NCBI GenBank assembly: GCA_019722365.1 | Contig: JADFUC010000827.1 | Coordinates: 372,001-436,000, forward strand | Length of the DNA: 64,000 nucleotides | Reading direction: 5' to 3' | DNA from: Lithospermum erythrorhizon | Lineage: Eukaryota; Streptophyta; Magnoliopsida; Boraginales; Boraginaceae | Shown: piece by piece, positions 26,172 through 39,119 of the stretch | Numbering within the stretch: position 1 is the stretch's first letter | Layout of the letters: the number at the start of each line of letters is the position of its first letter | Translations under genes and position numbers: made by a program | The notes under the pieces: model-generated | Seen by the model: only the letters and a program-made list of their open reading frames with translations | The model's database searches: none | What the model was told of the DNA's origin: nothing

Positions 26172-27443
26172 TCAGAACGAGTTCATTTCAAGACAATACG
26201 TCCTCCGCTTCACCAACATCTTTGCAGCAGTCAAGTATGGCTCCTCAAACACCGACGAAACCCAGTTCCCATCACCACCAGCAACCTCCTTCTTTGGATG
26301 CTCGCTAGGCCTAATTGCCACCAACGTAGCTCCCTTTAAAACCGTCCCATCGGGTAAATCCAAATGCGGTGCATACCAAAGCCTCATATTCAAAGCCGGC
26401 ACCATAGTCCTCTTCGATGCAGACGAAGCCGACAAAGGCTTCACCCTCAACTCCTCCAACTGCTCCTTATTCATACACAAAACCCCTTGTCCATCACCAT
26501 CACTCAACACCAAACTATTCAACGTCTTGTGCTCAGCAATAATCGGCTGCAACAAATAATGCCTAGCAGACGCAGCAATCAACGAGCTAATCGTCCACAC
26601 AACCCGCAATTTCAAACCCCCGTTAACATAAAACGACTCCGGTATACTCCCATTTTCACCAGCCTCACCATTATCACCCCCATCACTCCCATTACCACAC
26701 CCCGATAAACCCCCCTCTTTCGCGCTTCTCCGGGTCAGAGAAGACGCACCCAAAATCACACAATTATCCAATGTAGACCCAAAATTAGCCCTCCACTTCA
26801 ACAAAACCCCCGAATCTATCCCTAATTCGCCCGATGGCAACTCAATTCGAAGCAATTTAATCTCATCAAACCCCTTCAACACCTGCGTTGGTGAATGATG
26901 AGTCACACAATTATCAAATTCATCTCCACCACAACCACCCCCAAAACCTCCGCCACCACCACCACCGACGACAGCTCCACCGCCAGTTCCGGCGCCGCGG
27001 CGGTGATTCGGAAAATTAGTAATAAATTGAGACAACGATTGAATCGGTTTAAGAAAACCGTTAACAAAAAACCTGAAAATCGACCTAGATTTCTCCGACC
27101 GGGTACCAGAATTGGACAAACTGAAACCGGACGATGATGATGACGTGTCATCATCAGAAACGACACAGTCAACGCGGACAACAACATAGTCAACTTGAGG
27201 AACCAAATAATTAAACCTTTTCGAAACCACACAACATCGACCTAGAGCTTTAACATCTCCGATTCTGTTGAATATTAAGAGGAGGAGAGAATCTGGAAGA
27301 TGTTCAAAATGGTCGATTGGTTCTGGGACAATTGATGTCATGTTCCAAAATAGTTGTCCAGTTTGATTAAGGAATTGTTGATGATTGTGGACAATTGAAA
27401 TGGGACAGGAGGGGGTTCTGGATCTGAGTGGAGAATGAGCCAA
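26172..27443 (-). CDS. F-box protein of the At5g46170/At4g18380 group
   Basis: A single-exon frame of 423 residues. The F-box is about 43-85 (HFEHLPDSLLLLIFNRIGDV, then CCVVSKRFNYLVPQVD). It is followed by an acidic/serine stretch, a poly-glycine insert (about 152-175), then conserved blocks: HHSPTQVLKGFDEI, LPSGELGIDSGVLLKWRA, LKLRVVWTISSLIAASARHY, and the C-terminal KRRTYCLEMNSF. These blocks match this plant F-box group, which is related to AUF1/AUF2. By family it should be the substrate-recognition subunit of an SCF ubiquitin ligase; its substrate is unknown. The start is uncertain: relatives begin at MTSIVPEPIDHF, which is Met35 here (27341-27339), giving 389 residues. The 34 residues before it may be leader. 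The gene converges with TCP and is co-oriented with the KH gene. Confidence 0.95.
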   Translation of the reverse strand: MAHSPLRSRTPSCPISIVHNHQQFLNQTGQLFWNMTSIVPEPIDHFEHLPDSLLLLIFNRIGDVKALGRCCVVSKRFNYLVPQVDYVVVRVDCVVSDDDTSSSSSGFSLSNSGTRSEKSRSIFRFFVNGFLKPIQSLSQFITNFPNHRRGAGTGGGAVVGGGGGGGFGGGCGGDEFDNCVTHHSPTQVLKGFDEIKLLRIELPSGELGIDSGVLLKWRANFGSTLDNCVILGASSLTRRSAKEGGLSGCGNGSDGGDNGEAGENGSIPESFYVNGGLKLRVVWTISSLIAASARHYLLQPIIAEHKTLNSLVLSDGDGQGVLCMNKEQLEELRVKPLSASSASKRTMVPALNMRLWYAPHLDLPDGTVLKGATLVAIRPSEHPKKEVAGGDGNWVSSVFEEPYLTAAKMLVKRRTYCLEMNSF

Positions 27444-30400
27444 TGAGGAGAGGGGGTGTTTTTGGATAGATCGAGTTCAGGTGTTGTCTTGATTTATATT
27501 GCCATCACTATAATTTATAGGGCTGTTATTCGAGCCGAAGAATTAAATATGAGATAAGCATCTAGTGTAGTAATGAAATTTTAAATAAGTGAAATAAATT
27601 TTTAGTGTGCTTAATAATAAATACTTATTCAGCGTAAACTGTTTCTACATAGCAGTGTCATCCCATCAAATATGAGGAATTTATCAGGAGTGTGTAATAA
27701 TCATGTAATCAAATAAGTGTGTAGTATAAATTAAATATAAAAATTTAAAACCTTTAATAGTTTAGCGTACATAATAAAAGTTTGAATATGTGTTGTGAAA
27801 ATGTTTGTTAATTCTTTATACGTTGTTAATATCATATTTTGTATATATGTGATACATTTCTAATATTATATTGATATCATAAAATAATTATATAGTGGAG
27901 TATATTAAGCCTTCTAAGTTATTGAGCTGTGCATCTGATTATCCAAGCTCCATGCAATTCCAAAATATATATTATACTTGTATCTCATCTCATCACATGC
28001 AGCATACATACATCAACTTGAATGAACTAACTTAAGAAGGAAGGAAAATTATTGATATCTTCTATATTTGGATGAATCTTCTTCATTTACCTCAATCATT
28101 AATCAATTATCATCAAAAGATAATGTATACTCCAAATTTATTTTAACTGTAATTCCCGTTTTTTGAACAAGTTAATTAGACAAATGTCCATGAAATTAGT
28201 TATTCAAGTTGGGGTAATATTTATTTATAATTAGGATTTCATATTTTCATAAAACAACTATTTTAATAGGTATATGAATTATATGTATCTCCTCTTAGCT
28301 GTATCTTAAGAATTAAGATATACTCAAGCAAGAACAAAAACAGACTCACTAACAAACCCACACACAACTGGAAACCTTACTTGGACAACATACACATATT
28401 TTATGCAACCACAAAACAATTAATAGTAGCTGGAATTCAATTATTCAGAATATCAATTATAATACTATACAGCACATCACATGATTATAATTAACTCATG
28501 CATGTAATATACTAACACTCGCATACACCTGTAAATGAGACTGATTAGTTTGATCCATAGCTATTAATAATAATTTGATAAATATGAGTATAATAAGATT
28601 TCGTCACTTATTAGTTATTCACTCTATTAAATCCAAAGAATCGATTAGTTAATTTATTAGTTCACTCGATTAAATCCAACGAATCGATTAGTTAATTCAT
28701 TTCTCATGTTTAGCATTGCTCGCCAATTGATTTGTTGAAAAGACTCGTCCAACATTGATAATTTGTCGAATTTTGTAAAATGATGCACATGAACATTCTG
28801 ATCATCGAGTTTAATGGTAAAAGACTGAAAGTTATTAAACCTTGAAAGATTATGCAATCAAAAGCATCGATCGATTTGATTCGGTTATCATATGATATGA
28901 AAATGTCAAATAAAGTTTGATCATATTATTCAAAACTCCTGAATAATAAATGTAATTTACCAAATCATATATTAAAAAAGTGTTGCTTAAAAGTGAAGTT
29001 ACTTTAATGATGGTCATGGTATACTCTAAAAGATGCATAATTAATAAGTTGTCGTGATTGTAGGTATCAAGTCTCATGTGCTCACAATAGATGCAATAAA
29101 GCTTAGATCTGAGAAACAATATTTAAGGAAATTCACATGTGGGTGAGTTTTTTTTTTATTTTTCATTTAACACAATTAGGAAATCTTCTTCTTTATTTTC
29201 CCTATTTCACAAGCAAAGCAAAATGGAAAGTATACGGTGCCGTGCGTTTCCGTACAAAATATATACAGAATCAACATTTGCATCAAAATTTTCAATTTGG
29301 TCATGTTGTTGCTATAAAACAATACAAAATATACAGACCACTAAGAACAAAATCAATCTAGAGGAATGGGAGTAATTTTTTGCTAGTCAACATACCATTG
29401 AAACAATCACATGGATAGGTGTTTAGTTATTATGTATCAATTTAAATTCCTTTTAATCGACGTTTTCAATTATATCCTATAAATTTTGAAGGAACATTAA
29501 AATGAAAAATTACTATTTTAATATTTTTATAAGATAAAATAAATGGAAAGAAAATGTGGCACATAACTTTAGGAATTTATATTTCAATAACCAAAATATA
29601 GTAATGGCAGGGCCATACTTGTTGGAGACTAGAGAAGGGCATCTCCCTTTCAAACATCACCTCTCCATACAATTGAAATCCTGAATGTGAGGCCTGTTTC
29701 ATAACTACTTGTCCTACATAAATGTCATCCATTGCATAAACTAGTTTTATCATGAATAATAATGAATTGAAGTCATGAACAAATCGACCAACGAAGTCAT
29801 TATCAGATAATTTTAAGGCAATTTTATATATTGTATATTGCAATTTTTATTTGCATACTCAAACCTAGTACAACTAAAACCTCCAACTTTAAATATAACC
29901 TGAAGGTTGCAAAGTCATAACCTCCACGGCTCTTCCCAAAAAATCATCAAGAAAATCAATGTTATATACCAAAATGCTTTCACCAGGATCCCAATAAAAA
30001 TTCAGATATCTGAACAACAATACAACAATCACGACGATACATTTGTGAGGTATAAGTATTACAGTGATCATATGGCTACAACAATATATACACCTGCATT
30101 CATGCAGTTCAGACAACAGCTAGATATTTCTCAGGAAAAGAAACAAGTAGAATCAGAAACAAACCTAAGTGAAGGAAGAATGTGCACACACTCGCGACGA
30201 ACATAAATGAAAAGAAGGGTTTCAGGAGGATATCTGCTACTATCCAATAGGTCAATAATATAAAATAGTACCATCTGTTTCTGAAATGGAACCATATATG
30301 AGTTAATAAATTGTCTAATCAAGGTACTAATAGCCCGAGGAAAGCAGAAAGAGGATTTATTTGTGTTTCTAAAGCCTAATGATAGCCCAAATTCAAATGA

Positions 30401-30870
30401 ACAGGCAACCACCACAAGAACCAAGTCCTAATTAGATATAGTTTTGTGCCTTCTGGAACTGCAGACTTGTCCGGTTCATGCTTGGTTATGTAATAATCCA
30501 ACATAAAAATCGAAAGAGGGATTTTGAATTTAAGACAAATACCCGTCTATGCACCATGAAATTCATTGCAACTTAGAACTTACACATAAGCAATACAAAC
30601 TTTACTCCCATATATATTTTCTTAAAAAGTTGCCACTTATCATGTCTAATGCCTTAGTGTACAGTCTGTAGTACATATATATTTACAAGCCACTCATCGA
30701 AAGCTTGATTCACTGGACTGTTCTCAATCATCTAATTACGGCTAAAATCTTTTTATAAGGAAGTAAGAGAGTACAGGATCTAATTTGAACAAGAGAATTC
30801 ATTTAAAGTAAATTTAAACATTTAAATACCATGATCAATTTGGGAGGATAGGAGTTAGGGATTATTCAAT
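27444..30870. other. F-box promoter side and gene-free spacer
   Basis: The first kilobase should hold the F-box promoter (read leftwards). The rest has many short open frames on both strands, none above 100 codons and none with a recognisable motif. The segment 28615-28700 holds two copies of a phrase with AATC(C)AA(A/C)GAATCGATTAGTTAAT. Some of 29.6-32.3 kb may be untranslated or alternative 3' sequence of the KH gene, but the sequence alone does not show this. Confidence 0.5.
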
Positions 30871-30879
30871 GATTCAAGT

Positions 30880-30985
30880 TTGCTTGACGTACTCGACCAA
30901 AGATGGGCAGAGGAATCGAACTCATGACCTCACAGTCACAAGCTCACCTCCTCCACCAACTTGGTCACCCTTGAGGTAAACAATA
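30880..30985 (-). mobile_element. tRNA-derived SINE (minus strand)
   Basis: On the minus strand, an A-box-like TGACCAAGTTGG (30967-30956) is followed after about 33 bases by a B-box-like AGTTCGATTCC (30922-30912). The spacing and both motifs fit an internal RNA polymerase III promoter. The body lacks a foldable full tRNA, so this is better called a SINE head than a tRNA gene. The 3' end and target duplication are not defined. Confidence 0.55.
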
Positions 30986-31081
30986 TATCCTTTCATGTTT
31001 ATAGATGCATGTCAGACTGCTTTGACGAACCCACATGAAAAAGATAGTGTTATGGGGAGGTACAACACAAGTAATTTATTA

Positions 31082-31322
31082 CTCCCTCCATTTTTTTAGC
31101 TGTTTTAAACTACTCAGACATAAATAGCGAAAAGAAAAGTCAATAAAAACGATCAAAATGAATGACAACCACCAAAGAATATCATTTGCTGGTTGTTAAT
31201 TTAAAAAAAATAGTCAAAAAGTACATTAAAAATGTAAAAGTGCTATTTATTATGCTAAAACGACAACTATTTTCAAATATTTTTTTTTATTACTAAAACG
31301 ACTACTAAAAAAACGGAAGGAG
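31082..31322. mobile_element. Stowaway MITE 1
   Basis: A 241-base element starts CTCCCTCCATTTTTTTAG and ends CTAAAAAAACGGAAGGAG. The ends are imperfect inverted repeats of about 20 bases, with TA target duplications at 31080-31081 and 31323-31324. It is AT-rich and has no coding capacity, so it is a typical Tc1/mariner-derived Stowaway element. Confidence 0.9.
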
Positions 31323-32378
31323 TACAAGGGAAGGTACTCCGTTGCAGAAATCGTAAAGCTCTATAGGCACAAAAATGGAGGGGCAAATTCAATCACATTA
31401 AAGAATAGGGCCTAAAGAATACCTCATACCTATTGAGGGATTCAGTGAAGTTTAACAAAAGGAGTCTAGAACAAGACTGGTTATATAAGTCCAGAAGTCA
31501 AACACAGTCAACTACATGAATAAGTTAGAAATCTATTTTCAAGTAGTAAATTTCAGGCCACGAAGTAACCTAGATGCCAACGGGAGGTGGAAAGGGGACA
31601 GAACCATAGTTTCATATGATCAGGCTGCCGAAGTCTCAGAAAAAATCTTAACAAATGGAGAGATAAGAAAAGATGTACCAAATAATCTGTCTGAACAGGG
31701 CCCTTTGAAAATGCCGCATAATATTAGATTTTAGGACTCAGATAAAGCCACACCACATATCCTTTAGGACTAATACCGCAAATAATAATAATGAATACTA
31801 TGAAGAAACACCAAAGAAGACATCGAAAAAATAGGAAACACAGAAAATATTTTACTAAGAATACTTCAAGCACAAGCGGACAATGATTTATGCTTGGAAA
31901 ATCTCACCTAATATCTGTATATATTATGACAGTAACTTATAATGAATCCATATACAGAAATCAGGGCACATCAAGAAGAGAAGATGAGGAAGCCACCACA
32001 TCATTCACATGATGAAAGAAGATTCTGCAGAAAGCTGAAGGAAGGAACCTATGGCAAGAAAATACAACCAGATGTTCTGTGAGTAGAATTATGTCATGGC
32101 CTGAGACCAGATTTATTAAGCACAGGAACTTGTTCAAGATCAGATGCATTAACATCTGCAATGGAACGGTCTAAGCAATACAGGACTGAATAAAAACTCT
32201 CAGCAACGCAGAAACTGTAGCACGAAGTGAGGGAATAAACTTCAGATACAAAAGTACGGGAACTGCAGAAGTCTACAGAATAAAGCCGTCGTTGTAACAG
32301 ATCCTAAAGGGATTAACTCGAGAATGGAAGATACAAGCAGCCAATTTACTGAGATCAACTCAGGAAAAGATATGTATC
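31323..32378. other. Presumed 3' flank of the KH gene
   Basis: No gene is recognisable. It lies directly downstream of the KH gene stop (32379) in its reading direction, and its proximal part is presumably 3' UTR. Confidence 0.4.
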
Positions 32379-35300
32379 CTAAGTAGACATTATGAATGCC
32401 TGAATCAAGTTTTCTGCTGCACGTTTCTGCTCAGATGTACCAGAAATTATGGCCACGAGGTCTCCCCGCGAAGATCTAGATTCTGATATCTCAACAGATG
32501 CTCCAGATATCTGGAATAGAATAAATAAGTATAAGAGCAGAAAGACAATGTCTAAAATCTTTACTTAGATAAAGAAATTCGCACATGCTACCACTCAACC
32601 TATAGAAAATACTTTTCGCTTAGAAAAGTATGTACTCGTCGTAAAAAGAGTCGAAAAAAGATGAAATCTGATGGGAAAGAACTGCAAGCATTTCTAAGGA
32701 AACGTTAACTAAATTATGTAAATGTTTCAGAAGTAGAAAACATTACAACCTCAAAGACGCAACACAGATTCTGGTAACTAAAAACATGACAATGAACTTT
32801 GCCCAAAGTTTTATAGGGGCAAGTCTATTCTATTGGTCAATTACGATTCTTCAAGGTCTTAAGGATGTTTCAAACTTTAAGAAATGGTTTCACCCACAGA
32901 TCAAGAGTACTTGGGTAAGACCTTACATATGTATCTGAACTGGAACCAGCAATCACATATTTATGAGGGTGATTGTAAGATCCCACTCTTCAACAAATTG
33001 ATTAATAAATATCATGTTCAGATATTAGATTGCCACCCGAAGACTAAGAAACGACTCCCTCTGATATTTCAAGGATAGTGATTTAAGTCTTAAGGCAATT
33101 ATAACTAATGATCTTGGTAATGGTCTGCTCGTGGGCCTAGGATTCTGACCAGTGATGAACTTAATTAACAACCAAAGGATGTCAATTGCATGTATTCCCC
33201 AAAACTCTAAAGAAACACATATCAAAAAAGACATCTCACCAACCTTGCGAATGTTATCAATATTTGCCCCACCTTTACCCAAGACTTTAGCAATTGCATG
33301 TGCAGGGACAATCAACTCTAATGATGAGGGTAGAGGCAATCTGCTCAACCAATGAATGACTTAAGTAACTGATGTCAACAAGAATATTATGGGAAATAAA
33401 ATAAAGATAAAATACTAACCCTCCTCCATACGGCTTCGATGAATAAGGAGACATAGATCTATAGTCGCCGTCCCCCATCTTTAAGGAACATAAAAAAGTC
33501 AGAAAAGCAAGGGACGTCAGTTTGATTGAAGTTTAAGGAATCCTAAAGTAATAGCAAGATGCATAGGAGGAAGTTGGAAGGAAAAAAGGACAGAAAAAAC
33601 AGTAAGAAAGTGAAAAGCTAGGGAAATGTATTAGAAACCTAACAGAAAGAGTAGATATTAGAATAGTAAACACAACCTAAGCCTTTTCAAAGTACTTCCC
33701 CAAGAGTTACTTAACACTCCTAGTCAGAATCTCAGAATTTACACACGCAACATTATTTTGGCCTACATGATTCTACTTTTCAATTTCTTAATTAATATTT
33801 AACATACCGATACAGAGCCATAACGATAGATGCTGCTCGAAGGATGCAAACCCATCCTGCTTCCACTTTCTGCTATCGGCTCATAACTCATTGGAGTCAT
33901 AGAGGAAACATTCGACGGAACCGAAGGCACAGCAATACCAGATCCAGTAGAATGCAAAGGATCAGCAACAGCAGAAGGATTACGGACACTTCCATTGTCC
34001 TTCAGACAATGTTCTCTGAGCCTCAGAACAATTTGAACGAGAGCATCTCTCACGTTACCAACTTCTCCAGACACCTAAACAGACAAACCCACTTATAAAC
34101 CAAAAGAACAGTAGTTCAACAATAAATAAATAAGAAACTTTATGAACTAAGAGCAGACCTCAACAAGCTCATCATCATCGTCTGCACATCTAGGCTTGTC
34201 ACTTTTGGAGATACGTATATCAGCTCTAGTTCTCTTCCGAATTTCATTAATAATCGATCCGCTCCTCCCAATTATGCACCCAATAACCCTGGATGGGATA
34301 AGGAGCCGGAAGTTCACAGTGTCATCATCTTCATCATTTATTTTCCCTTGCAGCAATAATACAGCTTCAACGGCCATGGATTTCATATCTTCAGCAGACT
34401 AGCATCAATAACAGAAAACAAGCTGAGTATGTTAGCTTAGTCCATCAAATCTTCAAAACCAAGAAAAGGGAATAAATATATTAGATGGCTGCTAATCATA
34501 CAAAAAGTTCCATTTGGCAGATTAAAAGGGAAATGCCTGATTATCTGCCAGATCTCCACAAATATAGAAAATCTGATAACAACATTTGTTATTCTATTTC
34601 ATCTTTGAATAATATCAGAGTCGGATGAAACAAGTTATCTCAGTAGGAATGATCACTCAACATTTCCTATTACAATTTAAAAGTGGTGCATGTATCGGTG
34701 CTGTATCATAGTCACCCAACAAAAGGAACACAAAAGCAAATGAAAAACAAAAACAACAAAGAAAAGCATGGCAAAGAATTGCAAAGTAAGGCGGATTGCT
34801 GAATCTTTACCATTACTAAGCAAACGTGGCAACCTTTTGTGTTATATAGATCAAATCATACCTACAAATAGTACCTCAAATATCTAGTAAGACACAAATA
34901 AGGCTTACAAACTGACACCGAAGAGATCCCAACCCCATTCAAGTTTTGCAGAACAATTCCATTCAAAATGATTTCCTACCTCAATACATATATTTCCTAC
35001 CTCAATACATAATTACATAGAAGGGATTATATCTAAGAGTTAACAGAACTAAAAGGTATAAGCTCCCCTGAATCCAACACAGGGTAGTGAATGAAACTAC
35101 AGCAACAGAATATACATTATCAATAAATCATGGCAAACTAATACCTCTTCCACTATAACAGATATGAAAATATAAGGTAGGTTAATGGAACTAAAACAGC
35201 AGAATGTAAATTAGCCTAAAGTATTAAATGTATATACCTCTTCTGCTATAATAGTGAAGACACGCTCATCACGATCGGCCTTGGCATCGTCAACCTCAAC

Positions 35301-36856
35301 ACGAGCACCACTAGCCTGCCTTACACTTTTGATGGATGCTCCTCCCTTTCCGATGACACGGCCTATCTTTTTGGATGGACACAAAACTTTAATGATTAGC
35401 TCCTCGGAGTGAATTGTTCTTCCATAGCCAGATACATCAGGATGCACAGATGGATACGCAGGAAATCTGCTCCCTGCATCACCGTAACCTGAAAGATCCG
35501 GAACATGTGCTGGACCTAAAACAGAAGCGAGACCTCGAGAAGAAATGACTTGATCTACACTTGGATAAACTCCATGAGCAGAATAAAGAGGGACGTCTGC
35601 TGGGAAAATGATGCTTGGAAGGCCTTCCGTGACAGAAGTGTCGAGAGGAATATCTTCCTTCGGTGTAAATTTGTACATTATTGTCGAAACTGCAAAGAGT
35701 ACTTTCTCTACCGCATTACAATTCCCCGATATCTTGTTACAACCAGAAAAACATGTCAGAAATGCCAAAACAAATACTCCCTCCGTTCTTTTTTACTTGT
35801 CTTTCTAGCCTTATTTTTTTGTTCCAAAATACTTGTCTTTCTAGTATTGAAAATTAAACTTCTACATTTTCAATATACTTTTTGACTAATTTTTCTTATT
35901 AAGTTATCAACCAACCAATTATATAGTTTCAATTAATTGTCATTCTATATTTTCAATGTATTTTTTTACCACTTTTTCTTTTCCTTAATTTATGTACGAA
36001 TAGCTAGAAAGACAAGGAAAAAGGAACAGAGGGAGTATTCAAGAAGACATTTAAACAATGTCAGCCCCATAACAAAATATCATTAATCCATATCCTAACC
36101 CTAATGATGGTTGATCTTTCTTATTCTTCTGGTGAACAATTAACATATTTAACCTAGGTCCCAACACAATTTAGCATGAGCATGGCATACTAACTATCAA
36201 GGAGGAACAATCATCAAATTGGATGCATATGTACATTTTATTTGTGCATCTGTCAAGAGAAGATTGAAACTAACCAAAGCAAAGTTGTCAAAATCCATTG
36301 CACAGGAATGTGTTGCATCACTGGCATCCTTGGCCATAACTCTGATATTTGCACCAGTCTTGCTTCTCAGCTTCTTTATTGTGGATCCAGATTTCCCAAT
36401 AATATTCGCTGCCTGACTAGATGGAACCAGAAGCTGACACTCATCTTTATCATTCCTGTTCTTGTTGGAGTCCCTAGCAGTAGAAACAGCATTAGCAATT
36501 GCAGCATGCACCTTCAGCAAGGCCTCCTGGGCAGCACATAAGGGCTCCCTGTCATCAAATTCCCCGTCCACCTCAATTTCTTCCTTCTCCTTCACATAGC
36601 AATATATGGTTATTACTCTATCCTTAGCACCGGGAAACGGATCCACCACCTTAACTTTCGCCCTTGTCTCCTGACGGATGGAATTAATCACTTTCCCACT
36701 CTTGCCAATCACACTCCCAATAACATTATCAGGGCATAAAATTCTATACACAACCAATTCATCTCTACTTTTATCATCCCGCTCTGTCCGCCTCTTATAA
36801 TTTCTACCATCCACATTATCATTCTGCGAACGAGAGCGTTTCCCAATCTCTACCAT
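32379..36856 (-). CDS. Five-KH-domain RNA-binding protein (At4g18375/HEN4-like)
   Basis: Seven coding exons on the minus strand: 36856-36275, 35732-35238, 34398-34159, 34074-33808, 33478-33420, 33340-33244, 32510-32379. All splice sites are GT-AG and the joined frame gives 623 residues. Each of five KH domains has the RNA-binding GXXG loop: GKSG 51-54, GKSG 154-157, GKGG 322-325, GRSG 403-406 and GKGG 569-572. KH5 is split by the last intron (DNIRK/ISGASVEI). A low-complexity Gly/Pro/Tyr/Ser linker (about 225-300) separates KH2 from KH3, and a Ser/Pro linker (about 460-545) separates KH4 from KH5. By family it binds single-stranded, pyrimidine-rich RNA in the nucleus and influences pre-mRNA processing, as HEN4, FLK and PEPPER do; its targets here are unknown. 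No lesion is seen. Confidence 0.93.
34971..35012. repeat. Short tandem duplication in KH intron 2
   Basis: TTTCCTACCTCAATACATA occurs twice in succession (period about 20-21 bases). It is wholly intronic. Confidence 0.8.
35777..36035. mobile_element. Stowaway MITE 2, inside KH intron 1
   Basis: A 259-base element with long terminal inverted repeats: it begins CTCCCTCCGTTCTTTTTTAC and TTGTCTTTCTAG, and ends CTAGAAAGACAAGG and AGGAACAGAGGGAG. TA target duplications are at 35775-35776 and 36036-36037. It begins only 45 bases from the start of KH exon 2 (35732), which places it just upstream of the splice acceptor in the transcript. Confidence 0.93.
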
Positions 36857-36869
36857 TTCTTTATCTGAC

Positions 36870-37489
36870 CTATAGCCAAAGCAATCTTAAAACACAATTA
36901 GATTGGATAGAAATGTTCAAGCTTCACTCTCCTAAACTATAAAGATAAACTTTTTAATACCAACAAACAAAAAAAACATCCTTTGCACAACTGTTTGATA
37001 CTCAAAATATTCCGAGACACAATTTTTTTGCTAAATTTTCTTTAAACTCATTGAACGCGAAAGAATTAACATAAAAGTTTGTGTAAAAAAAATAAGTATA
37101 ATTAAAAAAACAGATTTTTTATTACAGTTTTCCTCCAATTAGGTCCTTAGCACAACTATATGAGACTAAAATTATTCCAAGATCAAATTTTTATGCCAGA
37201 TTTTCTATAAAATTATGAAACTCTAAATATTTAACATATAAGCTTATGTAAAAAAACAAACTTTTATTACAGATTTCATTAAATTAGCACCTTTCCACAA
37301 CTATATGAGACTCAAAATACCCCAAGATCCAATTTTTATGCTAGCTTTCAATTAAAATTCATTAAAAACTAAATAATTAACATAAAAACTAATTAAAAAA
37401 ATAAAAATCAGCATAATTAACAAATAAAAACATAGACAAAATCAATAAGCTAATTAGGAAAAATAATAGAGAAAAAGGAAAAATAGTAC
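36870..37489 (-). other. Inferred 5' UTR intron of the KH gene
   Basis: On the minus strand a donor-like TTTAAG/GTACTA (37490/37489) and an acceptor-like GGCTATAG (ending 36870) bound a 620-base AT-rich stretch lying 13 bases before the start codon. No ATG-led frame of note is present in between. This is inferred from splice-site sequence only. Confidence 0.5.
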
Positions 37490-37505
37490 CTTAAATCGAA
37501 AAAAA

Positions 37506-37514
37506 AAACCCTAA
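37506..37514 (+). promoter_or_regulatory. Telo-box-like motif near the KH gene 5' end
   Basis: AAACCCTAA, the plant telo-box, lies about 16-25 bases outside the inferred leader exon/intron junction, so it would be in the first leader exon or core promoter. Such motifs are frequent at the 5' ends of broadly expressed plant genes. Confidence 0.4.
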
Positions 37515-38039
37515 AAAGAGAAAAATTAGTTATTGTTTAATGATGATGAATATCTTATGTTCTAATTGTCTATCCTAGATTCCTTAAAAAACACTATACA
37601 CACACCAAAAACAAAGATTTTCTCATGAACGCAAAAATAACTTTTACTTTACGCACATAAAACTTAACTTTTCGAATGCTTATAAACACATAAGAAAGAA
37701 TCGATTGCTCAAAACACAACAAGCAAAGTAATGATTGCTCAAAACACAACAAGTACCAATTGCTTATATCAAAGTTGTGTCAATTCGCCACACCTAAGAC
37801 ATATTATTGTTTGCTTGGACATGTCAATTCAAATCGGCTTAATATAGAACAAGCCGACTGAGCATTTGTTCAGTTATACGACAACCGAATTATTTTGGCT
37901 ACCAAGCATGCAGAACAAGTTTAATTCAAGCAATGATTACGCATAACAAGTTTATTTATTAAGCGTGAATGAGAATGAATTGTATATTAAATCGGCAGAC
38001 ATGTATCGACCAAGTATAATAGTATCAATTTATGAATTA

Positions 38040-38740
38040 TATATTAGAAATTATTGACATTGTGAATTTATGAAATATAATAAATATGGTCAAATTATGA
38101 TAAAATTATGAAATATGCTGAAATTATGATTAAACAATGAAATATGAGATTATGATGAAATTATGAAATATGATAAAATTTTAGGTTATGATAAAATATG
38201 TTAATATTATAAAAATATGGTTAATTTTAGATTATGAGAAATCGTAAAATAATGACATATCGCATAATTATAAAAATATGATTAAACAATAAAATATTAG
38301 ATTATGATTAAAATTATGATTAAACAATAAAATTATGAAACATTAAGGGAAATTATGAAATTATTATGAAATATTTAAATTATGAAATTATAAAATTATA
38401 AAATATTATGAAATTATGAAATTATTATGAAAATATGAAATTATGAAATTTTAGATTATGAAATATGAAATTATTATGAAATTTTAGGTTATAAACAATA
38501 AAATTATGAAATATTATGAAATTATGATTAAACAATGAAATATGAGATTATGATAAAATTATGATGAAATTACGAATATGATAAAAATTTAGGTTATGAT
38601 AAATATGTTAATATTATAAAATATGGTTAATTTTAGATTATGAGAGATATAAAATATGATAAAAAATGGTAACATTATGAAATATAAAATATGGTCAAAA
38701 TGGCAAAATATGAAATACAGAATTTGTAAGAATGATATTT
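38040..38740. repeat. AT-rich simple array (AAATTATGAAATATG-like)
   Basis: Very repetitive sequence built from AAATTATGAAATAT, GATAAAATTATG and GGTTAATTTTAGATTATGA variants with a short, irregular period. A similar block is at 39120-39440. There are no open frames of interest and the sequence is almost free of C. Confidence 0.85.
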
Positions 38741-39119
38741 CAGAATTTTAGATTACATCGACGAAAAATTCAACATTTTAGCTTAATCAACATGTCTTCA
38801 CATGATTATATAATAAAATGAAATAAAGTACCAAATTTTATATCGTGTCACTAAAGGAACTAACAACTAAATATAATGTTTAAAAATACAACAACGGTGT
38901 AAAATTTGCTTAACGAACAATCATCGTAATAATTGCCATTACGACAAAGACATTGGCGACTGGGCCAGATGGCTGATAACACAAGACAAATTGTTACATA
39001 ACAAACGAACCGATGATTCCATGTGACTACACATCAATCGAAATTACCTTGGTTTTAAGTATACCCGAAAAACAAATCTAATTTGCACCGGTTTCATGAA
39101 AGAAGCTAATTTCTACACG

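Noticed and set aside
26152..26708. Plus-strand open frames of 114-135 codons
   Set aside because: They lie antisense to the well-supported F-box gene and show no family similarity.
30912..30967. tRNA gene on the minus strand
   Set aside because: A-box-like and B-box-like motifs are present, but the sequence does not fold into acceptor and anticodon stems; better explained as a SINE.
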